Below are positions 23,070 to 35,695 of a DNA stretch of 64,000 bases, piece after piece. A model generated the notes under the pieces. The model was not told where the DNA came from. It worked only from the letters and a program-made list of their open reading frames with translations, and did not search any database. The position numbers and the translations under genes were made by a program. Origin of the DNA: Brasenia schreberi (Eukaryota > Streptophyta > Magnoliopsida > Nymphaeales > Cabombaceae); NCBI GenBank assembly GCA_036023115.1, contig JAYKKT010000076.1:1612001-1676000 (forward strand), in the 5' to 3' direction. Numbering within the stretch: the first letter of the stretch is position 1; every line of letters starts with the position of its first letter.

Positions 23070-24451
23070 CCCCTCCCATTCATGCGGGTTTCAACTCTTG
23101 GGCTCTCAAAAATCTGGGATTTCTTCCCCCCTCTTGGAACTCGCCCCTTGACTCACTTGGGACTCGGCCAGCACCACTCCACGCCACCTTCCACCTTCCA
23201 CCTGCTGCATCCGGCCAACACTATTCCATGCCACCAACCCTTCCATTCGGCCAGCACCACTCCATCACCCGCCACCTCCACCCTTCGGCCAGCCCTTCCA
23301 TCCAGGTTAGTACCCCATCTCAACATCATCTCTTCTCCACTCCCCTCCATTCCTAGCCACACACCCGCCACTTTCTCTTAGCCTAGATAACATCCCATCT
23401 ACCCAGCCAGCACCTGCCACCTTCCATCATTCGGCCAGGATCATCACTCGCACCACCTGACCCTCCTCTCTCAGCCAGTCGCGCCTTACACCCACCTTAC
23501 CTCTCCCTAAGACCTACCCCAAGCCTTAGTGACATACCCTAGTTCAACCTACCTCCCCTAAGCACTTCAAGCCCAGCCAAGACAGCATTCCATCCACCCG
23601 GCCAAGACCTGCACCTTCATCATTCGGCCAGTACATCCACCTGCCGCACCCATCCAGGGAGCTCCCTCTTGCCGCCCAAGGCGACTCACTAGGCCCAAGT
23701 GCAAGCAAGTCACACCCGGACCAGCTATACGTAAGTGCCTAACTCGGTCCTTGTTATAGACTTGCTTATGCTTAATTAAACTTGATATGGGGTTGTAATA
23801 ATGGAGCGTTGTCTCCCCCCGCTTGTAATAATGTGGTTTGGCACACCCACACACACGTGCACTTGAGCCTATTCTGCTCTTAGCTGCACACGATTTTGAC
23901 ACACACATGGGCCTAATCAGCCCTTAAGATATAGCTATACTTATGCATATTTAAGTTGCGTGGGTTTTCATTAAGTTGTGTGTGTTGTCTTTCAATTTCC
24001 ACACTCACACAGATTGAGCTTTCGCTCTTATTTCCAAGACCCTAGTAAGGGCCGTATTGCAATCTCCCTTGGGTGTTTTACTTCAAGTTGTGTGCATAGT
24101 ATTTCAATTCTACACTCACACACATTGAGCTTTCGCTCTTACTCCCAAGACCTTAGTCAAGGCCTATTGCAATTATATTTGGGTTTAAATTCATGTCGTG
24201 TGTGTAGTATTTCAATTCTACACTCACACACATTGAGCTTTCGCTCTTATTCCCAAGACCTTAGTCAAGGCCATATTGCAATTATATTTGGGTTTCATTA
24301 CAAGTCGTGTGAGTTGTCTTTCAATATACACACAACACCCACGCACACGTTGGCGACCTTCGGGCCCATATATATTATAAGTATTTCCCTTCGGCTATGT
24401 CTTTAAGATTTGGGTTTTAAGGTTCAGCAGTGTGCGTAGTCTTTACATATA

Positions 24452-27152
24452 TGTAAACACCCCGAAATCCCACGAATTTCTCAAATCCACTTGGTTTTGT
24501 AAAAGCAGCCCCAAAGGGCCATTTTGAGTCTGGAAACCCAGGAGCCTTCTAGACAACCCTGTACATGTTTTGAACTTTACATATTTCAAAAATGTATCAT
24601 ATGGCTTTTTAAAAACCTTTTAAAACACACGTTTTAAAACCCCGAAGCAGCTTGGCCTAGTCCAGACAGGACCAGGAAAGCTAAGAAGAGCCCGGAACTG
24701 GAGCACCTGTCGAGCCCGGCACAACAACTCTCGTATCAAATCCACACCCCCAGGATCTTGAACGTCCAAGACCCTGTTATCATCAAAACATTGTTTAAAG
24801 TCATCTCCGGAAGGCGAAAACAGAGGCGGACGATCATGTTGGCGAAGACCCAACGAAGACGGAGTACTGATGCTGTCAGGCCCCGCACAAACCGTTCGTT
24901 TCGAACACAGCTCGAAGGAGTCAGAGTTCCATTTGGATCGGATCTGGACCATATATATCCAGATCCCAATCCAAACCCATGTATGGACTTGGATTTGGAT
25001 TTGGATTCAAAAATCCAATCCAATATCCATATCCATGGCCCACATCACCTTCTCATAAATGGAGGTGGGGCCCACTTGAATTTCACGTGGGATTATGGGC
25101 ATTAGAGAGAGTGGGGGTGGATAAGATCAAATGTGTGTTGTAATTAAGCTTGACTTGTGTGTCAAGTTTGGGGTTAATCATGTGGGTTAGCCTAATTAAG
25201 TGGGTTTAAGCTTGTAATTAGCCAAAACCTAACCTAGGGCTGCACCAACATGATGTGGTTAAGGCCTATGGGCCATGCAAAGGGAGCTCCTTCACCTAAA
25301 CCTAACCAAAAACACCTAATCCTAGCCTTCTACCCTCATCCCATCCTAATTTGAGCCTAATCACCTGACCCACTTCCCTAATCCCGGCCTAATCCCAACC
25401 TAATCACCTAACCCACTTCCCTAATCCTCCCCTAAACCTAGGTTAATTTCCCTAAACCTAGCCTAATCCTAGCCTAATCACCTAACCTACCTCACTAAAC
25501 CTCACCCTAGATCCAACCCACCTAGCTAAACCCTAAACCTCTAAACCACCCCTAGCCCACAAACCACTTGTATTTAAAATATCTGGCCCTACCCTTTCCT
25601 GCCCACCTTATCACCACACCACCCTACCTAAACCACCTAACTACTACCCCAAAACCAGCCCTAACTGACCTAGCCCAGCCCTATATAAACCCCCCCCTTG
25701 GGGGCGGGTTTTCCCATCGAGAAACCCCCTTCCACCAGCCGGGTCCTCCCATTTCCCTACTCAGCCCCTTTAATCCCACACGTCAAGGCGGCACCCTTGC
25801 TAGCAGCCGGCCACCTTCAAGGCACTCGGCCAGCACCCCTTGCCGTTCAACCTCGCGGAGCTCCCTTTTGCAGCCCAAGGCGAAGGCCAAGCCCACGCTC
25901 AAGCAAGGCATCTTTGGACCAGCTATTAGTAAGTGCCTAACTCGGTCTTTAGTTGTATACTTGCTTGAGATTCAATTCGATACGGGGTTGTAATAACGGA
26001 GCATAGTCTCCCCCCGCTTGTAATAATGTGGCTCGGCACACCCACACACGTGCACTCTCTTAGTTGTGCACGATTTTGAACACACACGGGCCTAATCAGC
26101 CCCTAATACATAAATATATACATATACTTTAATTTTTTGTAGGGTTCTGCTTAAGTTGGGTGTGTTGTCTTCCAATTCAAGCACTCACACACATTGAGCC
26201 TTCGCTCTTATTTGAAAGACCCAAGTAAGGGCCGTGTTATACTATTTGGGTTTTCATTTCATGTCGTGTGTGTAAGTCTTTCAATTCAAGCACTCACACA
26301 CATTGAGCCTTCGCTCTTATTTGAAAGACCCAAGTAAGGGCCGTGTTATACTATTTGGGCTTTCATTTCATGTCGTGTGTGTTGTCTTTCAATTCAAGCA
26401 CTCACACACATTGAGCCTTCGCTCTTATTTGAAAGACCCAAGTAAGGGCCGACCTATACTATTTGGGTTTTCATTTCATGTCATGTGTGTAAGTCTTTCA
26501 ATTCAAGCACACACCCACATTGAGCCTTCGCTCTTATTTGCAGGACCCGAGTAAGGGCCCATATACATACTCTATATACATATCTCCCTTCGGCATTTAC
26601 ATTACAAGCCATTTCCCTTCGGTTATTTCCCTTCGGCATTGTCTTTACATTCGGGTTTTCCCTTTGGAGTAGCGTGAGTTTGCATTGCATCTATGCCATA
26701 CCACGAGGTAGGACGCATATTGCATCAAAGCAAGCCCCGCTCAAATTCGCCCATGTAGTGGAGTGTTCATAACACACAAACTAGGTGGCCCATGAAGGGA
26801 TAAAAGGAAAAACTTAGGCACGTGCAAATCCACGTGATCTAAAATCTGCAATCGTATCTAAAAGACCCGAATTAGACACCTCGAACCGCTTCGTAGGCTT
26901 TCTACACCCAAAAACTCGATTTTTCAAAGTGTACAGACTGACCCTTGCGCATCGATGCAAGAAGGTCTGCGACGACAAGAGCTCACTTACTCATAGTCGC
27001 CACGATTAGAAGTCAATTTAAAATATATATCTTCGCTAGCTTAGGTAAGCTAGCTGGCACGCTCTGTTTATATAAATAGGCCTTAGACGCACGAGAGGAT
27101 CCACTCCAAGCCTAGAAAAGCGGAGAGGCGTGGGGATTTTTGTGCGTCTACA
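24452..27152 (+). mobile_element. Solo LTR G (2701 bp) with perfect target duplication
   Basis: Starts TGTAAACACC and ends GCGTCTACA. It is flanked by ATATA at 24447-24451 and 27153-27157. The empty site is preserved in the 3' LTR of F at about 38238 (ctttacatatatacacgac). It has the U3 palindrome, a TATA box at 25682, TTGTAATAA signals, four cacacattgag repeats and the U5 palindrome near 27045. It is about 600 bp shorter than the LTRs of B and C, mainly in the leader. Confidence 0.95.
25682..25689 (+). promoter_or_regulatory. TATA box of solo LTR G
   Basis: TATATAAA followed by a C-run and GGGGGCGGGTTTTCC, at the family's standard promoter site. The leader after it is shorter than in other copies and I do not see the GTAAGTACC donor-like motif. 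A GTAAGTGCC occurs further on near 25930. Confidence 0.6.
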
Positions 27153-27776
27153 ATATATACACGACACACACTTGCACAATTGAGCCTTTCCGCTCTTAAG
27201 ATATAGCCATATTTCCCCTTTTGCAATTTCCCTTTTGCAATTTACATTAAGTCATTTCCCTTCCGCATTGTCTTTCAATTTGGGTTTTCTCTTTGGAGTT
27301 GCGTGAGTTTGCATTGCATATACGCCATACCACGAGTTAGGATGCATATTGCATCAAAGCAAGCCCCACACTCCTACTAAAAAATCGCCCAATCTAGGTC
27401 ACTTGGACACACACCTAGTTGGCCCGAAAAAGAGATAAAAAGAAAGACATAGGCACGTGCAAATCCCACGTGTAATAAAATCTGAAATCATACATCTAAA
27501 GCCCAAACACTTAGGCTATTTTTCAAAGAGGTTTACATCTTAAAAGACTTTGCCAAGCGTACAGACTGACCCTTGCGCATCGGTGCAAGAAGGTCTGCGA
27601 TGAAAAGAGCTCACTTGCTCACAGTCTCCCCGATAGAAGTCAGATTTCAAAACGTTTCTTCGCTAGCTTAAGCACGCTAGCTGGCACACCCTTTTGCTAA
27701 AATACGACTTAGACACACGAAAAGGTTTGCTTCAGGCCTAAGAATTAGAAGTGAGGATTTTCCGTGTTTACAGATT

Positions 27777-27794
27777 TGGCACGCCCGGTGGGAC
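27777..27794 (+). other. Primer-binding site of copy F
   Basis: TGGCACGCCCGGTGGGAC, four bases after the LTR end. It is identical to that of copies A and C. Confidence 0.82.
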
Positions 27795-27917
27795 TTGGGC
27801 CTTGTGTAGAGTCAGTTCATGTAGAGAAACCTCATGAATTTTTTTTTCTAAAGTGTTTTAAACTTTGCTTGTTTGCATTTTCATACTTAGGATTTGTTTT
27901 GAAAAGCATATTGAAGC

Positions 27918-30772
27918 ATGTCGAGTCCAGGCTCCCAAGAGGTATCTAGACGTGGCTCCTGCGCGTCAAGTTCTCAATCTCGAAGGTTTTCGAAAAAACA
28001 AGAGATTGAAGATTTGAGAAGGGACTTCGAGGCCAAAATCGCCGCTCTTAGCCAAGAGGCTGAAGCGGGCGATTCATGTTCGTCCAATGGCGTACCAAAG
28101 GCCAAGAAGAAATTTGAAAAACCTCGCAAACACAAGGAGACTTCTGCGATGGAAGGTAACCAATACCACGAGTCCTTCACACACAAGGACCGTAAAGCCC
28201 TGCAGCAGCTACTGAGAGGGCAAAATAAAGAGAAAAGGAGCTATGCCCTGTCTGATTTCCTACCTATGGATTATGAAATAGACAGTGACGACGAAATACC
28301 GAACTTCCATCGGTATGATGGCATGGGAGACCCTAGGTCTCACTTGCAGCTTTTCTCTCATCGAGCCCATAAGAAAAAGGACTCGATAAAATGGGTGTAT
28401 TGGTTCCCTCTGTCCCTCAAGGGCACAGCTGCAAAATGGCTGGCTTCCTACGATCTTAGCCAGTTCACAACTTTTGAAGAGTTAGCAAACTGCTTTATGC
28501 AGAGATTCTAGCATAACATAGAAGTCACACCGACTTTAAACACCTTGAGGGATACAAAACAAGGTGGGAACGAGGACGTACATACGTTCATCGTTCGATG
28601 GAGGTCTCTCTTGGGTCAAGTGCGAGAGCCCCTATTAGAAGGATGTGCAGTCATGCTCATCCTCAATAATTTTAGAATCGAGCTGAAAACCCTTTTCTCG
28701 CTTCATGAAATCTCTACTTTCCATAAGTTAATAAAAAAAGCATCCCTTTTCGAAACAAATTTGAAAAAAGGGGTGTATGACCACTTATGGAAAGGAAATC
28801 CAATTGCGAAAACTCGCTTGGAGAAGCCCATCAACTATGGGCCATCCACCGTGGATAAAGGGGCAATGCCCCATAAAATCGCCAATGTCCAGGTGGATCC
28901 AAGCCCCGCAAGTGCTTCAAAAGCTTTTGAAAAGGCTGAAAATAAAAACGAGAGGAGTTTTCAAAAGCCCTTCGAAAGACGGGAGTATACTCTGCTGGGG
29001 CAACCTATGACGGAGGTCCTAGACCTCCTACTTGCCCAAGGCATGATCGAACTCCCCGAGATTCTCGAGGGAGTCACTTCGAAGGGAGGGTTTTTAAACA
29101 AGTACTACAAGTATCATCGGCTCAAAGGCCATGATACAAGGCGGTGCTTCTCCCTCCTTAATAAAATTGAGAACTTGATAGCAGAAGGCTGGCTCCAGGT
29201 CGCTGAAGAACCTGAGCCTGCCCAAGCTATCTTAAAAGAACCCTTCCCCAAGCACGCAAGTACCAGTGGGAAGGGAAAAGAGGTATGTGCTCTTTCAATT
29301 TCAAAGAATCTAGTGCATGCATGTGAGTTTGGTTCACCTACTTGTGCGTCTACTCTCATACTGTATAAGAAACCCGCCCAAGTAGTCATTCAGGGACCAT
29401 CAAGAGTTCCGTCTCTGGTCAAACCAGTGTTAATCATTCAAGGTGCTCCAAATCTCTCGATTAGAGCCATGATTAGTACGAGACCTAGGTTGATCGTGGG
29501 GGAGGTGACAAGATTCGGGAGGATCTACCAACCCCCACATCTACAAAGTACTAAAAAGGTGGTCAGTGTGCCTGGCCCCTCAAAAGCATGTATTCTTAGA
29601 GTTCCATAAAAAACGGACAAAGAAAATATCGTTTTGAAAGAGTATGATTTCAAAAACTATTTTTCAAAGATTCCTATCAATATGCCCACCCTAGAGCTAA
29701 TACAAACTTCGCCTAGGCATAGACTAGTGTTAGAGAAAATTCTAGAAAGAGCAAGGGTTAGTTCGAACATTACCCCTTAATCTTTGTCCAAACATGTGGC
29801 CTCTATAGGAGAGAAAACGCCCATCATATTCTCGGAAGACGATGTAGATAGACCCTACGAAGCCCATAACCAGGCCCTGCATATCGAGGTGGTTCTAAAT
29901 AACTACTCTCTGGACAGGTGCCTTGTCGATGGGGAAGGAGGGCTCAACATCCTTCCACTTCATGTGGCGAATCAAATCGGAGTCACCTTGACATCCGTTC
30001 ATCCTAGTCCCATCATTATCACTGGATACGATGGGAATGCGTCTAGACCCATAGGATCTATCGAACTCCCCATGAAAATGGGAGGGATAGCACACACGGG
30101 GGTGTTCTATGTCTTGGACATCCACCCCCATTATAACCTATTGTTGGGAAGGCCTTGGATAAACAGCTTGTGCGCTGTGCCATCCACCTTCCACAGGTGT
30201 GTCAAGATCCCTTTCAAGGACCAAGTCGTTGTGATCCTAGGTGAGAGTCACCCTAACTTCAGGGGGTCATAAACTCCCCCTACTTGTCAACCTCCTAGAC
30301 CCATGAGGTAAGACTGGGGCAAACCATGCTTGAGCCACAAAGGCTCGTGTTAAACAACCCTAGGAAGGTCGTGTATGTGAAGGGGCCGCCCAAGGCTGGC
30401 CCCCTCAAAGCTCTGACCCTTCTAGGAAGACCCAAACATCCCTTATTTCCAAAACCCCTGGACAAGAAGCCATATGTGCATGATATAGATGACAGCAAGT
30501 TCCAGGACCACGATTTGTATTCAAAATTTTCAAAAAACAAAAAATCATGGAACATGCTGTTGAACATGGGCTATATGCCCTATAAGAGTCTGGGGGCACA
30601 AAACCAGGGTCTCCTAGAACCCATACTTCCTAGGGCCAATCCAAGCTGATATGGGATCGGCTATACTCCCAAAATACCACAAGAGCAACCCCCTGTGACC
30701 ACCTGGGTCAAGGGTGCCCTCTAGCCTACCCTAGAAGAAACCTACGATTTGGACCTCTTATTCCGAGTCTAA
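27918..30772 (+). pseudogene. gag-pro: Copy F gag-protease, broken
   Basis: The ATG at 27918 (MSSPGSQEVSRRGSC) matches the other gag starts. Contents: gag core (WVYWFPLSLKGTAAKW), knuckle variant (YYKYHRLKGHDTRRC, in which the first cysteine is replaced by tyrosine), protease (DRCLVDGEGGLNILP, LLLGRPWINS) and the G-patch-like NMGYMPYKSLG. Stops: TAG at 28509-28511, TAA at 29607-29609 and TAA at 29778-29780. A one-base loss near 30255 shifts the frame after the protease, and CGA has become TGA near 30649. The native stop lies at 30770-30772. Confidence 0.9.
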
Positions 30773-30795
30773 CCCGTAGTGTTTTCCCTTTATAG
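30241..30795 (+). other. Candidate intron between protease and RT in copy F
   Basis: Donor CTAG|GTGAGAGT at 30241; acceptor CCCTTTATAG ending at 30795, with CTAAC upstream. It is 555 bp, one less than in other copies because of a single-base loss inside. The acceptor has G-to-A changed (TGTAG to TATAG) but keeps AG. Confidence 0.5.
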
Positions 30796-33700
30796 GTATG
30801 ATGGAAGATCCCTTTTACAAAAATACAAAAACATTTGAAAAACTCAAAATCAAAAAAATGGAAAAATTGCAAAAACCAAAAACATTGGAAAATCAAAAAC
30901 TCGAAAATAAAGTAGTTTGTATAGTTCCTAAAGTTCTTGTTTTGCAAAAACACAAAAAAATCAAAAATTTACAAAATACCAAAAAGATTTTGTACATAGC
31001 TGTTCCAAGTAAGGCTTTGGAAAAAGAAAAGGATTTCGAAAGGAACGTTGTCTGCATAACCAGACCAAAAATTTCGAAATCAATAGAAATTCCAAGTGTA
31101 AAACCAGGTCTTTTGAAAATCCATGCATCAAATTCCCTCGGGTCTATAACCCACGAGAATGATCGAAGCCCAGGAGTGGATCCCCTTGAGGAAAATCCCA
31201 CTTCTAAGCTCCCTGAATTTCATAAAATTCTCGATTTTGAAAGACATTCCAATTCAGTAGGAGGAGATTTCATAGAGGTGAACCTAGGGAGTGTTTCCAA
31301 TCCCAAACTCATTAAGCACATGTTTGCATGAGCATGAAAGATCAACATTCATTGCATTTCTACGAACCTACTTAGACGTGTTTGCATGGACGTATGAAAA
31401 CATGTCGGGCATAGACCCCAGCATTGTCGAACATCGTCTTCCCCTAGATGCGGATGTAAAGCCCATAAAGTAGACGCTTAGGAAAATACATCCGAATGTA
31501 CACGCATAAGTCAAAGAGGGTTTAGAAGTTCTACTGAAAGCAGGATTTATAAAACCCATTGCGTATTCTGATAGGTTATCAAACATCGCTGTGGTTCGAA
31601 AAACCAATGGGATGATTCGAATATGTATCGATTTCAGAAACCTGAATAAAGCCACTCCAAAGGATATTTATCCTTTACCAAACATAGATTTGATAGTCGA
31701 TAGTACTGCAAATCACGAGATGTTTTCGTTTATGGATGGCTATTCAGGGTATAATCAAATTTAATTAAGTCCACGAGATCAGGGTAAGACCGCATTCACA
31801 ACCCCGTGGGGCACGTACTGCTATACAGTCATGCCCTTTGGTTTGAAAAATGCCGGTGCAACATACCAGAGAGCCATGACCACGATCTTCCATGATCAGA
31901 TTCATGAGCTCATAGAAGTGTATGTAGATGATCTCTTGGCAAAATCCAAAACTCGATGCACTCATATCGAATGTTTGCAAAAGATTTTCGAAAGGCTTAG
32001 ACTTTAAAAACTAAAGCTAAACCCTAAAAAATGTGTATTCAGAGTAGAGTATGGAAAGCTTCTAGGCTTTATGGTGAGCCAAAGGGGTATAGAAGTCGAC
32101 CCCTCTAAGTGTCGAGCCATCATAGACATGGCTCCACCCTCCAATCTCACACAAATTCATAGCCTCCAGGGTCGATTACAGTCCATTCGTAGGTTTATAT
32201 CAAACCTGGCGACTAGATGCAAACCCTTCAACAAATTGTTGAGGAAGGGCACGAAATTTTCATGGGATGACGACTGCCAGAAGTCCTTCGAAAGACTAAA
32301 GGCATACCTGGTTAATCCCCCTATTTTGAATCCTCCGAAGTAAGGAAAACCTCTTTTGCTTTACATTTCCGTGCATGCGAATGCCTTGGGAGCTCTATTA
32401 GCTCAATACGAGGATGACACCCATAAGGAGTATGCCATCTATTATATTTCGAAAACTCTCTTGGCTTACGAAAGGAATTATCAAGCCATGGAGAAGACTT
32501 GCTTGGCCCTAGTCTGGGCCTGCCAGAAATTTCGACACTATTTCCTAGATCATGAGATCTGGATCGTGTCCAAGCTTGATCCAATCAAGCACTTATTCGA
32601 AAAACCCATTCTCACTGGTAGATTGGGCAAATAGAAACTCCTGCTAATGGAGTATGACCTGAAATACCATCACCAGATCTCCATTAAGGGGCAAGCCCTA
32701 GCAGATTATGTGGCTGAGTTCCCCCTGGTGGACGCATATCCCACACTTGATGAAATGCCTGATGAAGGCATATTTTAAAATTATTTTCAAAACCACATTT
32801 TGGCAAACTCTTTTGAAAACCAAGTGTGGAAAATGCACTTCGATGGGGCACGAAACCAACGAGGGGCTGGTGCTGGGGTCATCCTCATATCCCCTAAAAA
32901 GGGCGAGATTCCCACAGCAATTCGCCTAGATTTCAAATGTTCCAACAACATAGCTGAGTATGAAGCCCTCATACAAGGCTTAAGGATTTCAAAAACTCTA
33001 GGGGCATCATGTATCAAGGTCTTTGGAGATTCAGTCCTTGTTATAAACCAAGTTTTCAAAATTTGGCAAGTGCGAAATGAAAAACTCCTTCCATATCACG
33101 AGTTGGCCACTCGATTGGTTGAGTCATTCCAATCGTGTAGACTCACACACGTAGGAAGAGAGGATAATGGCATTGCCAACGCCCTCTCCTCCTTGGGTTC
33201 AGCCCTAAAGGTCGATCCCATTTCAAGGACTCGATCCTTAGAGATATGGCATGCGGCCAACCCATCCACACACGATTTGGATATTTGCCAAAATAACCAA
33301 GATTCTGTTGAAAAACCTTGGTTTTACGACATCAAATGTTTTCTTGAAAATGGTGGATTCGCCGAGGATGCCACATCCAAAGATAAGGCATCCATCCGTA
33401 AAATTTCTACCCGATACACCATTCTGGGTGGGGTTTTATACAAAAAATGTTTTACCGATATCCTACTAAGATGTGTCGATCTAGAGGAGGCTAGGACTGT
33501 TATGCATGAGTTCCACGATAGAGAATGTGGAGGTCATGTTAATGCCAACATGATGGCAATGAAAATACTTAGAGCGGGCTATTTTTGGTCCACCCTAAAA
33601 AAGGATTGCCACGATCATGTTAGAAAGTGTCATTCATGTCAAGTACATGGGCACGCCATTCATATCCCCTCATCTTCATTGAATTCCGTGGTCAGCCCCT

Positions 33701-34566
33701 GTCCATTTACCATGTGGGCATTTGATATCGTAGGCCCGATCTTTCCAAAGGGATCGAATGGGTATAAATTCATTTTAGCAGCCACTGAGTATTTCTCCAA
33801 GTGGGTGGAAGCCATCTCCCTGACCAACGTACAGGGGCAGCATGTGGTGGCTTTCATTAGGAGGAATATCTTGGCTCGATTTGGGGTTCCAAGAGACCTT
33901 GTGTCCGATAATGGCACCCCATTCAAAAACGAGCGGATGGTTAAGTTGTGCAACACGTATGGCATAACTCACCACTTCTCCTCGCCCTACTACCCTCAAG
34001 TTAACGGCCAAGCCGAAGCCATGAATAAGACTCTCATTAGTATAATTGAGAAGACTTTAGAGAAGGGTAGGATGTGGCACGAGAAGCTGGATGAAGCCTT
34101 ATGGGCTTATAGGACTTCCATCCGGACTCCCACAAATGCCACACCATTCGAATTGGTCTATGGCACAAACACCATTCTTCCCATTCATACATAATTGCAT
34201 TCATTCCATACATCCATTGCACTCGACCTCCCCCTGGAGACGCTTCAGCATGCTAGGATGGCCGAACTAGATTTGCTATATGAGAGGCGACTCCTTGCTA
34301 TGGATTATGCTCATTTATACCGGCAAAGGATAGCCCGACATTATGACAAACACATGAGAGCTCGCCACTTTGAAGTGGGATATCTGGTTTTGAATATCAC
34401 CCACTATCGTGGTCCACATCCCCTTGGAAAGTGGCGCCCCAAGTGGGATGGACCCTATGTTGTACATGCAACCACCACGAACAACTCATATTGATTGATC
34501 GATGTAGAAGGTAGGAATTTAGCAGATCCTATCAATATTCAATACTTAAAGAAGTATTATGTGTAG
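30796..34566 (+). pseudogene. pol: Copy F pol, broken
   Basis: Starts at ATG 30798 (MMEDPFYKNTK). A lysine-rich linker is open to 31331, where a 5-base loss shifts the frame. RT is present (SDRLSNIAVVRKTNG, GYSGYNQI, PFGLKNAG, YVDDLLAKS) with several stops. RNase H, archaeal-type RNase H (MHFDGARNQRG) and integrase (WAFDIVGPIFP, SDNGTPF, NGQAEAMNKT) follow, largely open from 32800 to 34194. Later stops include TAA at 34192 and TGG to TGA at about 34494. The native stop is TAG at 34564. RT and RNase H activity cannot come from this copy. Confidence 0.9.
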
Positions 34567-35695
34567 GATTTGGGTTAAATTCCCATTTTCGAAAACCCTT
34601 AGGGATAGTTTCTTTGAAACTTCAAAAGTAAGGTTCAAAGGCGAATTGTGTGACCCTCAGTGAGAGAATTCGCACTTGTGAAAAAGTGGAGTTTTTCAAA
34701 TACGTGGTTACATTTCAAAATCCTTCTTCTTACAAAGAAAGGCCTAGTTCAATATAGCAAGATACTTGCAAGTAGTACGTGCTATTTCTAAATAGGTTGA
34801 TCTGGAATGGATCGAGTGTGACCTTGGGATAAGTCCTCCCCTCTTCTCTTCTCCTTCCAAAAGGAAAACATGACCAAAATAAAGGGAATTCCCCATCCAA
34901 AGTCTCTTTCCAAAAGAAAGAAACCAAAATAAAAAAGAAAAAATCGATTCTCTTGTGAAAAAGAGGGATTAAAGAAAAAATACTCCCAAAGGGAGACCCT
35001 CTATAAAAAAAAAGGGCCAAAAAGCTCAAAAAGAGCAGTTTTCCGCCTTCTATGCCTTAAACCACGGGACACTTCAGAAAGGACCGTGGTATATCTTCCC
35101 CATCCCTGGCTTATCCCAAGTAAAACATGGTTCATTTTGAGGAATCCTAAAGTAAAAATAGGATTTACTTGAATTTCATTTTGTTTGAGAATTTGACGTT
35201 TCGAGTAAGACGTAGGAATCTTGAAATGTAGCTTGTTTTTTTGTAAAACCTCCGCTAGATTAGCGAGTGTCAAGACTCAAGCAAAGGCAAACATGAAGAG
35301 CTCGAGATCCTTAGGATTGAGGCTCAAAGTAGTTTTCCCTTTTGTAAATAGATTTTGAAAAAAACGAACATCGAGCAGCATAGGGTCTGCTCACTTGGAG
35401 CAGCAGGCCTTGTAAGTCTCAAAAGTTCGACCATGTTATCTGGTCTCTGGGAGGTTGCCATTCTTGGCGTCTCATCCATGTCACGCATGTGCATATCCAC
35501 GCATAGACACTTGCATAACATGATCCCATATAGGACCTGAAACCAATTGCAGATCCCTTTGGCGTGATATCTCCTCCTACTAGGGTTTTAAAAGTGAGAT
35601 TTTGCTAAAGATTGGGACGATCCCATATTTTCGTGGATAGATCTAGAGAGACATTGAAAGGGGTGTTGTCGTCGATAATGCCAAAGAGGGGCATC
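34567..35695 (+). other. 3' untranslated region and polypurine tract of copy F
   Basis: Non-coding, matching the UTR of copy I along its length. It contains the stem ACCACGG (35061-35067) / CCGTGGT (35084-35090) and ends with AAAGAGGGG (35683-35691) and CATC before the LTR. Compared with I, it lacks about 25 bp near 35680 (the 'ttatccaaataaatttgga' part). No gene is seen. Confidence 0.78.

Larger units (their letters stand above)
22778..27772 (+). mobile_element. Central LTR shared by I and F (5' truncated, interrupted)
   Basis: Plus-strand LTR from the C/T-rich 'acccacttcc' tract to TTTACA at 27772, just before the primer-binding site of F. It lacks the first 850 bp or so, and solo LTR G occupies 24452-27152. 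Removing G and one ATATA repeat restores a sequence like 36560-38861. The final TCTACA has become TTTACA (C to T). It would serve as 3' LTR of I and 5' LTR of F if the two form a tandem. Confidence 0.8.

Noticed and set aside
23082..23381. Proline/serine-rich open frames in LTR leaders (also 54408, 58600, 7569)
   Set aside because: They result from C/T-rich leader sequence, occur in several frames at once and are not conserved in length between copies.
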